Shown here: piece after piece, positions 51,931 to 60,154 of the stretch
Layout of the letters: each line of letters starts with the position of its first letter
Numbering within the stretch: the first letter of the stretch is position 1
NCBI RefSeq assembly: GCF_004346865.1
Contig: NZ_SMGR01000001.1
Location: 1,178,001 to 1,242,000, forward strand
Origin: Shimia isoporae
Lineage (GTDB): Bacteria > Pseudomonadota > Alphaproteobacteria > Rhodobacterales > Rhodobacteraceae
Reading direction: 5' to 3'
Length of the DNA: 64,000 nucleotides
Program-made: the position numbers and the translations under genes
Notes under the pieces: generated by a model
What the model saw: the letters and a program-made list of their open reading frames with translations, nothing else
Told to the model about the DNA's origin: nothing
Databases searched by the model: none

Positions 51931-52902
51931 ATGTTCAAACGCGTTTTGCAGGCTTTGGTCGTGTTGTCATTGACGAGTGGCGCCGCAGTAGCGGATCCGA
52001 ATTTCTGGAAGCATGAGTGGCCGGAGACAGATTTTTCCAACACTTCTGTGAAACACTGGGGGGAAATTCTCTCGGGTGGCCCTCCTAAGGACGGGATTCC
52101 GGCGATCAGCGATCCGCAGTTTATTCGGGCGTCGAAAGAGCGGGGTATCGGGCCGACGGAGCCTGTTGTGACGGTGGAGATTACCGGTGCAGAACCGCGC
52201 GCCTATCCGATCCGCTATCTGACGTGGCATGAGATTGTAAATGACACCGTGGGAAACGTTCCGGTTGCCGTGACGTTCTGCCCGCTTTGCAATTCCGCGA
52301 TCACCTTTGATCGACGGGTCAAGGGACAGGTTTTGACTTTCGGCGTGTCCGGCAAGCTGCGCCATTCCGACATGGTGATGTATGACCGCGAGACCCAAAG
52401 CTGGTGGCAGCAAGCGGTGGGACAGGGCATCGTTGGTCAAATGAACGGCGTCAAGCTGACGGCTTTGCCCACATGGATGGAAAGCTGGGCGCAGTTCAAG
52501 GAGCGCCACCCCGATGGGCTTGTCATGGCCGAGCCGGCGTTTCCGCGTCGTTACGGAGCAAACCCGTATGTGAGCTATGACAGTTCCCAGCGCCCCTTCC
52601 TTTACAACGGTGAGATGCCTCCGCACGACATACCAGCGCTTGAGCGTGTTGTGCGGGTCGGAGATCGCGCCTGGCCGATGACGCGGTTGGCAGATATTGG
52701 ATTGGTGCGCGAAGCCGGAGTCGAGATTGAGTGGCAGGCCGGACAGGCAAGCGCTTTGGACTCAGCCACCATTGCGCGTGGGCGAGATGTCGGGTCAATT
52801 CGGGTTCGCGATGCGCAGGGGCGTGACTTGCCTCACGACGTGATGTTTGCATTTGCCTTTCATGCATTCTGGCCGGACGGGCAGTGGATGCTGGGCAATT
52901 GA
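51931..52902 (+). CDS. Exported DUF3179 protein
   Basis: 323 residues. Signal peptide VLQALVVLSLTSGAAVA. The domain shows AYPIRYLTWHEIVNDTVGNV, then the double-Cys motif VTFCPLCNSAITFDR (Cys about 119 and 122), then GVSGKLRHSDMVMYDRETQS. A CxxC in the periplasm suggests a metal or redox site, but the family has no assigned function. Single gene with its own ribosome site. Confidence 0.85.
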   Translation: MFKRVLQALVVLSLTSGAAVADPNFWKHEWPETDFSNTSVKHWGEILSGGPPKDGIPAISDPQFIRASKERGIGPTEPVVTVEITGAEPRAYPIRYLTWHEIVNDTVGNVPVAVTFCPLCNSAITFDRRVKGQVLTFGVSGKLRHSDMVMYDRETQSWWQQAVGQGIVGQMNGVKLTALPTWMESWAQFKERHPDGLVMAEPAFPRRYGANPYVSYDSSQRPFLYNGEMPPHDIPALERVVRVGDRAWPMTRLADIGLVREAGVEIEWQAGQASALDSATIARGRDVGSIRVRDAQGRDLPHDVMFAFAFHAFWPDGQWMLGN

Positions 52903-52984
52903 GGAGACGGTCTAGAACTGAGTCATTGATTTTTCAGGGATTTCCAAGTGAACTGGGGTGAACGCGCCAGACTTGGGGGTTTCA

Positions 52985-53353
52985 ATGGAAACCAATATTT
53001 CAGTTGAGGCGATGGCCCATATGCCATTTTGGGTCACCGGACCGGATCAGACAGACGGCTTTATGTGGGTCGTCGGGTTTGTATTGGTTGCGGCGTTGCT
53101 TGGCTTTGGCGCATTGTATTTCACGATCCAGTCCATTCCAGATCGCATGGCCACGGGAATGCATAAAGTTCAGATCCAATTGGTAAGTGTTTTGGGGCTG
53201 ATTTCGCTGTTCACCCTCAACAACGCGTTCTGGATCGCCGCCATACTGATTGCAGCGGTGCCAATACACGAAATTTTCCCGGGTGCGCGACTTACAGACA
53301 TTGGGGCAGGGGAGACTGGTGCAAAGCCAGGGGTGGAGGACGGCCATGATTGA
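52985..53353 (+). CDS. Small membrane protein (DUF3302-like), HlyD partner, copy 2
   Basis: 122 residues from the ATG at 52985 (GGGGG upstream). Membrane segments about 23-43 (VVGFVLVAALLGFGALYF) and 60-95 (VSVLGLISLFTLNNAFWIAA). It shares GxLYFTIxSIPDRMA-type sequence and the LFT-x-NNAFWI motif with copy 1. Overlaps the HlyD-type gene by 8 bases. Confidence 0.7.
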   Translation: METNISVEAMAHMPFWVTGPDQTDGFMWVVGFVLVAALLGFGALYFTIQSIPDRMATGMHKVQIQLVSVLGLISLFTLNNAFWIAAILIAAVPIHEIFPGARLTDIGAGETGAKPGVEDGHD

Positions 53354-54572
53354 GCTGATTTTCTCTGCCCTTGTGACGATCTTGCCGGATTACCTTTTCC
53401 GCCGCTACAGACAAGGAAAACGGATCGGGCATGAGATTACCCTTTTCAACGTCTGGTACGAGTTGCGGTGGGGGCTTACTGGCTGCGCTGTACTCGCTAT
53501 CGCGCTGATCACTGTGATTTTCCATTTCCATCCTACAGCGCTCACCGTTCAGGCCCCGTTCAGGACTGTCAGTGTGCTGTCGGAACGGGCCGGGCGGGTG
53601 GCTGAAGTCTTTGTCGAAAACAACGCCTCCGTTGCGGAAGGTGAAGCTTTGTTCAGGCTGGACACCAGCCGTCAGGAGGCTGCGGCAGAAACGGCCCGGC
53701 GGAGCATAGCGGAGGTTGATGCCGCGATGACACTTGGCCAATCAGATTTGGCCGTGGCGCGCGGGCAGGCGGACGCGGCGCAAGCTGCGTTCGCGCAAGC
53801 CCTGGATGATTTGGTGCGACGGGAAGGGATCGCTGAGCGCAACAATACCGTCGTCAGTGCACAGGAGTTGCAGCGGTTAAAAAACGCAGTCATGCAGGCA
53901 GAAGGTGCGCGTGATGCGGCCCTGGCAGTTTTCGAGGGCGCGCAAACACGTCTGAACGAAGTCTTGCCAGCACAACGAGCTCGTGCCGAAGCGCAGTTGG
54001 CGGAAGCACAAACCGAAATAGCACTTTCAACCGTGCACGCCGAGATTTCAGGGACCGTGACCCAGTTTCTGCTCAAGCCAGGGGACCTCGTTAACCCGAT
54101 CCTGAGACCCGCCGGAATTCTTGTCCCGGATGTCACCGGATCGGGACGGTTTGTGGCTTCTTTCAAACAAATTTCCGCGCCGGTTTTGGTCGAAGGGATG
54201 CTTGTTGAAATTGCCTGCCCCTCAAAGCCGATGGCAGTGGTGCCTATGGTGATCGCGGAACGACAGGGTGTAATCGCCGGTGGTCAGTTCCGACCTGGTG
54301 ATGCTTTGGTTGACGGGTTTGACCGCCGCCGACCCGGAACGGTTACGGTGTTCCTAGAACCTGTCTTCCAGGGCCATACAGACGACATTCTGCCGGGTAG
54401 CCAGTGTGTGGGCGTGGCCTACAGCAATCGTGGGCTGGCGATGGCGAACGGTGAAATCCGTGGCTTTCAAGCCTTTGTAACCGGCTTGGTGGATGGGATG
54501 GGCATCGCCAACGCGATTATTATGCGCGCGCAGGCGGTGCTTTTGCCGGTCAAGGCCTTGGTCTTTTCCTGA
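53346..54572 (+). CDS. HlyD-family membrane fusion protein (YibH/YiaV type), copy 2
   Basis: 408 residues. Same extended N-terminus as copy 1 (ILPDYLFRRYRQGKRIGHEI), a membrane anchor (GCAVLAIALITVIFHFH), a lipoyl-type half (GRVAEVFVENNASVAEGEAL), a coiled coil (about 115-225) and the second half (HAEISGTVTQFLLKPGDLVN). No transporter or TolC gene is adjacent. The near-identical gene order and the shared RRYRQGKR motif show that the two operons are duplicates. Confidence 0.82.
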   Translation: MIELIFSALVTILPDYLFRRYRQGKRIGHEITLFNVWYELRWGLTGCAVLAIALITVIFHFHPTALTVQAPFRTVSVLSERAGRVAEVFVENNASVAEGEALFRLDTSRQEAAAETARRSIAEVDAAMTLGQSDLAVARGQADAAQAAFAQALDDLVRREGIAERNNTVVSAQELQRLKNAVMQAEGARDAALAVFEGAQTRLNEVLPAQRARAEAQLAEAQTEIALSTVHAEISGTVTQFLLKPGDLVNPILRPAGILVPDVTGSGRFVASFKQISAPVLVEGMLVEIACPSKPMAVVPMVIAERQGVIAGGQFRPGDALVDGFDRRRPGTVTVFLEPVFQGHTDDILPGSQCVGVAYSNRGLAMANGEIRGFQAFVTGLVDGMGIANAIIMRAQAVLLPVKALVFS

Positions 54573-54582
54573 GTTTCGCCGG

Positions 54583-55761
54583 TTATCCGGGCAACGACTG
54601 CAGGAGCATGTCTTCGAAGGCTTTGAACAGCTTCATCATGTGCGGTCCCTTGTATGGGTAGATCGCCTCGGGCTCCATGTTGTGCACGATGAGCGCGTTG
54701 TCGACTTCAAACACAACAAGGTTGCCGTCACGGTCTTCGGCACAGTCGATACCGAAGTATTCAAGATCAAAGGCAGAGTTCAGGGCGGCCAGAGCGTCCT
54801 TGTGGCGGATGCGGAAAGAGTCGAAGTCATCCATGAACGCTTGTTCCTCGGCCCGTTTGGCAGCGGACTTGTCCATGCCCGCGTTCATGTACCAGACGTC
54901 CCAATGATCAGCGACGGCCATGTGAGCGGGAAAAGCCTGACCGTTGATCAGAACCACGCGCTGTTTGCGGAAAAGGCCGTCTTTGGGATCGGCGTAGTTC
55001 ATAAATTCTGACACAAAGAAGGTGTCTTCGGTCCGCTGCGCCAAATAGGTGGCGAGGTCGTCGCTGGAAGACAGTTTAACCAGGCCAACACCGGCGTGCG
55101 ATCCTTCGGGGCGGATAATATTGGGGTAGGCGCCGATCTGTCCCGGGATTGGGTCAACGCCGTCCAACAATTCGGCACGTGACAGCAACGCGGTTTTTGC
55201 CGTGCGCAGGCCTGGGACATCAGGGAAGAGACGTTGAAGTGCGTCACGTTCGGGTTTGACCAGTGTTTCCGGCAGGTTCAAAACCTTGGCGGAAGTGTCC
55301 TTGGTCAATTCGCGGACTTTGGCAAAAAAGGTTTCGGCGGTCGGGCTTTCGGTGCTGGCTGCGCAGAAGGCAAGGTCATGCTTTGGAAGGTCCGCGGCGG
55401 TGCTGTTCTGAAGCTGATAGAACGTCACCACTTCAAAGTCGGACGTTTCCAGCAGGAATTCAACCGGGGTATTGCCGCCCATCACCTTGGGCTCTGCGAA
55501 CACCAGAAGCTTTGGCTGTTTGTCGTGGCGACGGCGTGTAGCGAAGGCTCGGTGCGTTTCCAGAGCCTTGTCCTGAAATTCGAGGCCAAGATCGGGATCG
55601 CCGTGAATTTGGGCGATAATGGAGAGGTCCATCAGCGCGGCGCTGGTGTTGTTGCCGCTTAACATCTGGGTGAGACATTCCATCTGCACTGTGTTCAGAT
55701 CGATGCCCGAATAGGCAAGTTTCGAAAGATGCGCGACGCCGAGTCTGACTTGAGGTTCCAT
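54583..55761 (-). CDS. ATP-grasp-like protein of unknown substrate
   Basis: 392 residues from the ATG at 55761 (AGGAG upstream). The N-terminal part (about 1-80) is helical and TPR-like (LSIIAQIHGDPDLGLEFQDK). The rest resembles an ATP-grasp fold: GSHAGVGLVKLSS, EFMNYADPKDGLFRKQRVVL, then YFGIDCAEDRDGNLVVFEVD with NALIVHNMEP at the metal site. Such enzymes join a carboxyl to an amine or phosphorylate a small substrate. The DNA opposite the final part holds no gene. Confidence 0.65.
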   Translation of the reverse strand: MEPQVRLGVAHLSKLAYSGIDLNTVQMECLTQMLSGNNTSAALMDLSIIAQIHGDPDLGLEFQDKALETHRAFATRRRHDKQPKLLVFAEPKVMGGNTPVEFLLETSDFEVVTFYQLQNSTAADLPKHDLAFCAASTESPTAETFFAKVRELTKDTSAKVLNLPETLVKPERDALQRLFPDVPGLRTAKTALLSRAELLDGVDPIPGQIGAYPNIIRPEGSHAGVGLVKLSSSDDLATYLAQRTEDTFFVSEFMNYADPKDGLFRKQRVVLINGQAFPAHMAVADHWDVWYMNAGMDKSAAKRAEEQAFMDDFDSFRIRHKDALAALNSAFDLEYFGIDCAEDRDGNLVVFEVDNALIVHNMEPEAIYPYKGPHMMKLFKAFEDMLLQSLPG

Positions 55762-55839
55762 TCTGGCTCCTGAATTTCTGGTCAGGAGGGGCATCGCAGA
55801 TTTTGGTTAATGAAGTGTGCAGCGCCAAACCCGCGGGCA

Positions 55840-55871
55840 TAAAAACGCCGCCCCATTTGAAGGGCGGCGTT
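55840..55871 (-). terminator. Terminator after aqpZ
   Basis: AACGCCGCCC and GGGCGGCGTT stem; TTTTTA follows on the minus strand. Confidence 0.85.
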
Positions 55872-55891
55872 GGTGATTTTTCACGGTCAGA

Positions 55892-56581
55892 TCAGTCGTC
55901 CGAACCAAAGATCTTCCAGAGAATTCCACCAGCTGCGCCGCCCACCAATGGGGCCACCCAGAACAGCCAGAGCTGGGTGAGCGCAGGCCCGTCAGCAAAG
56001 AGGGCCACGCCTGTCGACCGCGCCGGATTAACTGACGTGTTGGTCACCGGAATGGAGATCAGGTGGATGAGGGTGAGCCCCAGACCAATCGCGATGGGTG
56101 CAAAACCCGGAGGCGCCCCCGCTGATGTGGCGCCAAGGATGATGAAAAGAAACGCGGCCGTCAGCACGATCTCGATCACGAGGGCCGACATCATGGAATA
56201 GCCGCCAGGCGAGGCTTCGCCGTATCCGTTGGAGGCAAACCCGCCGACGCCAGCGAAATCCGGCGCGCCCGATACGATCACGTACAAAACGATAGCGGCA
56301 ACGATTGCGCCAGCCACTTGCGCCACCCAATACGGGATCAGGTCCTTCGCCTCGAACTTGCCAGCCATCATCAGGCCGAGGCTCACAGCGGGGTTAAAGT
56401 GGCCGCCCGAGATATGTCCGACTGCATAGGCCATCGTAAGGACCGTGAGGCCGAAAGCGAAGCTGACGCCAAGCCAACCGATGCCTACGTCGGCCACACC
56501 GGCTGCAAGAACTGCGCTACCACAGCCCCCCAATACCAGCCAGAAGGTGCCGATGAATTCGGCGCCGAGTTTCTTGAACAT
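55892..56581 (-). CDS. aqpZ: Aquaporin Z
   Basis: 229 residues, six membrane helices. The two half-helix motifs are [14 protein letters not shown] (about 61) and [13 protein letters not shown] (about 183), and the N-terminus is [20 protein letters not shown]. The selectivity-filter Arg (NPARS) is present. Water channel of the inner membrane. Single gene with a terminator. Confidence 0.96.
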   Translation of the reverse strand: MFKKLGAEFIGTFWLVLGGCGSAVLAAGVADVGIGWLGVSFAFGLTVLTMAYAVGHISGGHFNPAVSLGLMMAGKFEAKDLIPYWVAQVAGAIVAAIVLYVIVSGAPDFAGVGGFASNGYGEASPGGYSMMSALVIEIVLTAAFLFIILGATSAGAPPGFAPIAIGLGLTLIHLISIPVTNTSVNPARSTGVALFADGPALTQLWLFWVAPLVGGAAGGILWKIFGSDD

Positions 56582-56693
56582 GTCTTACCCTCCAATCACT
56601 TAATTGTGACGCTAGGGTAAGCGCAGTTTGCAAAATCGCAAAAGGGGAAGTTTTTGAACGGTTTGGCAGATCGTAAAAATTGTGTCCCAAAGA

Positions 56694-56722
56694 AGAAAAG
56701 GCGCCCCGAAGGGACGCCTTTG
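56694..56722 (-). terminator. Terminator after bactofilin
   Basis: AAAGGCG and CGCCTTT with additional GGG/CCC pairing; TTTTCTTCTTT follows on the minus strand. Confidence 0.75.
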
Positions 56723-56741
56723 AAACAGATTGCCGATAGGC

Positions 56742-57266
56742 TTATTCCGCTTTGGCCGGCTTTGCTGCGGCGGCGGGTGGGACTGCGGGGGCCGCAGCTT
56801 TGCCAGCAGACAGCGGGTCATCCTGCCGCTGAACAGAGCCTTCGAAATGTGCGCCGCTCTCGATCGCGATGGTCTTGTGGATGATGTCGCCTTCGACACG
56901 TGCGGTCGATGTCAGTCGGACTTTGAGGCCGCGGACGCGACCGACGATGCGGCCGTTCACGACAACGTCATCTGCGATAACTTCGCCTTTGATCGTAGCA
57001 CTCTCGCCCACGGTCAGAAGGTGCGCGCGGATGTCGCCTTCGACGGTTCCTTCGACAACGATGTCACCAGTGGTGCGCAGATTGCCGGTAATGTGCAGAT
57101 CCGATGACAGGGTCGATGCCGCAGGTTTCGCCTTCGGCGCTGCGCTCGACTTGAACTCGCTGGCTTTGGCAGGAGCGGGCGGAACTGCAGAGGCTTCTTT
57201 GGCCGCCGGTTTCGCCGCATCGTCAGTTTTCGGTGCGGGGTCGTTGATCTTGGATTTAGAAAACAT
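56742..57266 (-). CDS. Bactofilin
   Basis: 174 residues. A flexible Ala/Pro/Lys-rich head (about 1-55), then the right-handed beta-helix of bactofilins (HITGNLRTTGDIVVEGTVEG, then GESATIKGEVIADDVVVNGR and GLKVRLTSTARVEGDIIHKT), and a low-complexity tail. Polymerises without nucleotide and usually positions cell-wall enzymes. Its start overlaps the end of the M23 peptidase gene by 11 bases, the typical peptidase-bactofilin pairing. Confidence 0.92.
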   Translation of the reverse strand: MFSKSKINDPAPKTDDAAKPAAKEASAVPPAPAKASEFKSSAAPKAKPAASTLSSDLHITGNLRTTGDIVVEGTVEGDIRAHLLTVGESATIKGEVIADDVVVNGRIVGRVRGLKVRLTSTARVEGDIIHKTIAIESGAHFEGSVQRQDDPLSAGKAAAPAVPPAAAAKPAKAE

Positions 57267-58569
57267 TCTGTCCAGCCTTGATAAATGTCATCGGGTTCAC
57301 TGCGCGACCATTGACGCGCACTTCGTAGTGCAGGTGCGTTCCAGTCGAGCGTCCAGAGTTGCCCATATCACCAATCACGTCACCACGCGAGACCCTTTGG
57401 CCCTCATTCACGCGGATTTTTGCCAGATGGGCGTAACGGGTTTCGATTCCGTTGGCGTGTTTCACCTTGATCAGGCGACCGTAACCGGAAAGCCATCCAG
57501 CGTGGCTGACAACGCCGTCAGCAGTCGCATGGATCGGAGTGCCGTATGGCGCTGCAAAGTCGGTGCCTTTGTGCATCCGTCCCCAGCGCATGCCAAAGCC
57601 CGAGGTGTAACGGAAGGCCGATTGCAGCGGGTTGGCAAATGGCGCGGTTTCAGCCGCGATGCGGTACATGTTCAACTGATCGAGTTGATCCAAAAGACGA
57701 TTGGCGCGCAGTGTTTCTGCGGTCAGATCGCCGCCCTTGGTGGAGAAGCTTAGCGGCATCATCGGGCCGCCTTGACCGGAGTAACCCCGTTTCACTTCGT
57801 CCATCAACGACTTGGTCGAAAGACCGGCAGACGTGAACATTTTCTCCAGTGGCTCGACGGAGATGGTCATTGCATCTTCGAGTTGGCGGAAGATTTGATC
57901 ATTCTTCTCTTCCATGAGAGCCAGTTCGAGTTTCATCTCTTCAGCAAGGCTCAGGGCTGTCTGCGCATCCCGGATCACCTGGTCACGCTCGGCTGCGGTG
58001 TCTGCAAGTGCTGTAGATATCACATCGAGCATCGCGTTGCCTTGGGGGGAGGCCCCAACTGCGGCTGACGCAATTTCGGTCTGAACCTGATCGAGTTCCC
58101 GCGCTTCGGCGCGGGCCACGTCGCGTTCCTGCATGGTGCGGCGCAGTGTGGACTGGATGACTTCGATCCCCGTTTCGAGTTCGCGACGGCGGGTTTCGCT
58201 TTCCAGAAGTTGCGACTGCATTTCGGAAATCTGTTCGAGCGCGGTATTGAAACGGGCCTGCGCGGCAAGGGCTTCCTCGGTGCGGGCGTCGCGTTCGTCA
58301 GACAACGCGTTCAGACGGAATTCATAGGTCTGCTGATCGCGGCGAGCCTGTTCGCGGAAGTTGCCGGAACCTATTGAATCCATGAGAAGGATCGCGGTCG
58401 CGACAATGGTCCACGCCACTATGGCGGACCCGCCCACGAAGGCGAAAAGCTGTGTACTTGGTTTGAGACGGATAAAGCGTGTGTCGTTGTCCGAGCGCAG
58501 GAACAAACGGCGTTCCGGAAAATGACGTTCCAGAATGGCGTGCATGCGGATGGCAAGGCGTGTTCTCAC
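57256..58569 (-). CDS. Membrane-anchored M23 metallopeptidase
   Basis: 437 residues from the GTG at 58569; an ATG at 58545 is an alternative. Membrane anchor GGSAIVAWTIVATAILLMDS (about 46-65), coiled coil (about 70-190) rich in Glu/Arg (RDQQTYEFRLNALSDERDAR), and a C-terminal LytM domain with HKGTDFAAPYGTPIHATADG and the HxH zinc motif GTHLHYEVRVNG. Peptidoglycan DD-endopeptidase acting with the bactofilin it is coupled to. Confidence 0.93.
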   Translation of the reverse strand: MRTRLAIRMHAILERHFPERRLFLRSDNDTRFIRLKPSTQLFAFVGGSAIVAWTIVATAILLMDSIGSGNFREQARRDQQTYEFRLNALSDERDARTEEALAAQARFNTALEQISEMQSQLLESETRRRELETGIEVIQSTLRRTMQERDVARAEARELDQVQTEIASAAVGASPQGNAMLDVISTALADTAAERDQVIRDAQTALSLAEEMKLELALMEEKNDQIFRQLEDAMTISVEPLEKMFTSAGLSTKSLMDEVKRGYSGQGGPMMPLSFSTKGGDLTAETLRANRLLDQLDQLNMYRIAAETAPFANPLQSAFRYTSGFGMRWGRMHKGTDFAAPYGTPIHATADGVVSHAGWLSGYGRLIKVKHANGIETRYAHLAKIRVNEGQRVSRGDVIGDMGNSGRSTGTHLHYEVRVNGRAVNPMTFIKAGQNVF

Positions 58570-58742
58570 CGGTTGTCTTCCTTATTCTTCCCCATCGAGA
58601 GCGCTGTTGTTTTTGTTACTTGGGCGCCCGCGCCAAGGGTTTAGCCAACACGCGGGCGTCGGGCAAGGTTTTTGCCCGCGTGGGTCCGTCACGTACAATC
58701 ACGGCGCCGAGATGCGCGGAAACCCGCCGATGGAGCGATCCG

Positions 58743-59573
58743 TCAGCGGGCGTAGGCCGGCGGTTCCTGATCCGACAGGGGCCAATAGAAATCCGGTGGC
58801 AAACCCGCATCTGCGCGTTTTTCTTCGTTGAACGGCGGTTTCAAGGCGCCGTGGAAATAGCGTTGAACGAGGTCGTGGAAGGTGGCTTTGGGGTCAAGCG
58901 CATGTCGGCCGCAAAGGAAGTTGAACCATTTGGAACCATAAGCCACATGGCCAACTTCTTCGGCGTAGATGATTTCCAAAGCGTCGAGAGTTTGCTGGTC
59001 CTTGGCCTGCTGGAAAATTTTGATCATGCCGGGGGTCACGTCGAGGCCGCGTGCTTCCAAAACCATGGGTACGACAGCAAGACGACCTAGAAAATCGTCG
59101 GCTGTATCTTCAGCGGCTCGCCACATGCCTGCGTGAGCCGGCAACGCGCCATAATAGCTGCCCTTGGCTTCAAGGCTGTCGCATATCAAGTTGAAATGTT
59201 TGGATTCTTCGTCCGCGGATTTAACCCAGTCATCGTAAAACCCCAAAGGCATTTCAATGTGGGTGAAGCGCGCGATTATGTCCCAGTGAAGGTCAACCGC
59301 GTTGAGTTCGATGTGCCCAACCGCGTGCAGCATGGCGAGGCGACCCTGTTCGCTACCGGGGCGGCGTCGGGGAACCTCCCGCGGATCGAGAAGCTCCGGC
59401 TTTTCCGGCCGCGACGGACGAAGAGGCGGTTTGGTGTCGCCAATGGGTAATGGAGTACCTGCGTCACGGCTCGCAAACCATGTTGCAGCATGTGCATGGG
59501 ACAGCGCTGTTTTGGCGCGGCCGTCGGCGGTGGTAAGCACCTCGACGGCCATTTGTGAAAGGGTCTTGGTCAT
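58743..59573 (-). CDS. DUF455 ferritin-like protein
   Basis: 276 residues. Ferritin-like four-helix bundle with di-metal ligands in HIELNAVDLHWDIIARF, KSADEESKHFNLICDSLEAK and IYAEEVGHVAYGSKWFNF. The N-terminal part (about 1-85) is Pro/Arg-rich. Likely a diiron oxygenase or peroxidase of unknown substrate. 12 bases before bcp on the same strand, so they are probably co-transcribed and may share an oxidative-stress role. Confidence 0.85.
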   Translation of the reverse strand: MTKTLSQMAVEVLTTADGRAKTALSHAHAATWFASRDAGTPLPIGDTKPPLRPSRPEKPELLDPREVPRRRPGSEQGRLAMLHAVGHIELNAVDLHWDIIARFTHIEMPLGFYDDWVKSADEESKHFNLICDSLEAKGSYYGALPAHAGMWRAAEDTADDFLGRLAVVPMVLEARGLDVTPGMIKIFQQAKDQQTLDALEIIYAEEVGHVAYGSKWFNFLCGRHALDPKATFHDLVQRYFHGALKPPFNEEKRADAGLPPDFYWPLSDQEPPAYAR

Positions 59574-59585
59574 GGCACCGCTCTA

Positions 59586-60047
59586 TCAGAGCGATTTGAG
59601 CGCTTCCAGAACCTCCTCGGCGTGACCGTCGACTTTCACTTTTGGCCAGTGGCGGGCGATGTTGCCATCTGCATCAATCAGGAAAGTGGAACGGACTATC
59701 CCCATGAAGGTTTTGCCGTACATCTTTTTCTCGGCCCATACGCCGTAGTCCTCACACACCGAGCCGTGTTCATCCGACAAGAGCGGCACGGTCAGATTTT
59801 GTTTACTTACAAATTTGTCGTGGCTGGACATGCTGTCTTTTGAGATTCCGAAAACGCGGGCACCTGCGGCCTCGAAGTCCGGCAGCAGTCCGGAGAACGC
59901 GATAGATTCTTTGGTGCAGCCAGATGTGTTGTCGCGCGGATAGAAGAACAGAATGACGGGTGCAGGCCGAAGCGCGGACAGAGTTACGTCTTCTCCGCCA
60001 GTGGACGGGAGGGTGAAGTCGGGGGCGATTTTCAGTGTGTCGGACAT
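59586..60047 (-). CDS. bcp: Thioredoxin-dependent thiol peroxidase (PrxQ/BCP)
   Basis: 153 residues starting MSDTLKIAPDFTLPSTGGED. Peroxidatic Cys in FFYPRDNTSGCTKESIAFSG (about 47); the usual second Cys five residues later is missing (Glu-Ser-Ile instead), and the only other Cys is in GSVCEDYGVW (about 93), a PrxQ alpha3-type resolving position. Reduces hydroperoxides. Upstream of the DUF455 gene. Confidence 0.93.
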   Translation of the reverse strand: MSDTLKIAPDFTLPSTGGEDVTLSALRPAPVILFFYPRDNTSGCTKESIAFSGLLPDFEAAGARVFGISKDSMSSHDKFVSKQNLTVPLLSDEHGSVCEDYGVWAEKKMYGKTFMGIVRSTFLIDADGNIARHWPKVKVDGHAEEVLEALKSL

Positions 60048-60154
60048 AGTCTCACTTCTTGGGTCAGGCGCGGTTACGGTATATGATCGCATACGGTGGG
60101 CAACCGATAACAGACCAACCTGAGGCATCAACCCTGACCGAAGAGTCCGAAGAT

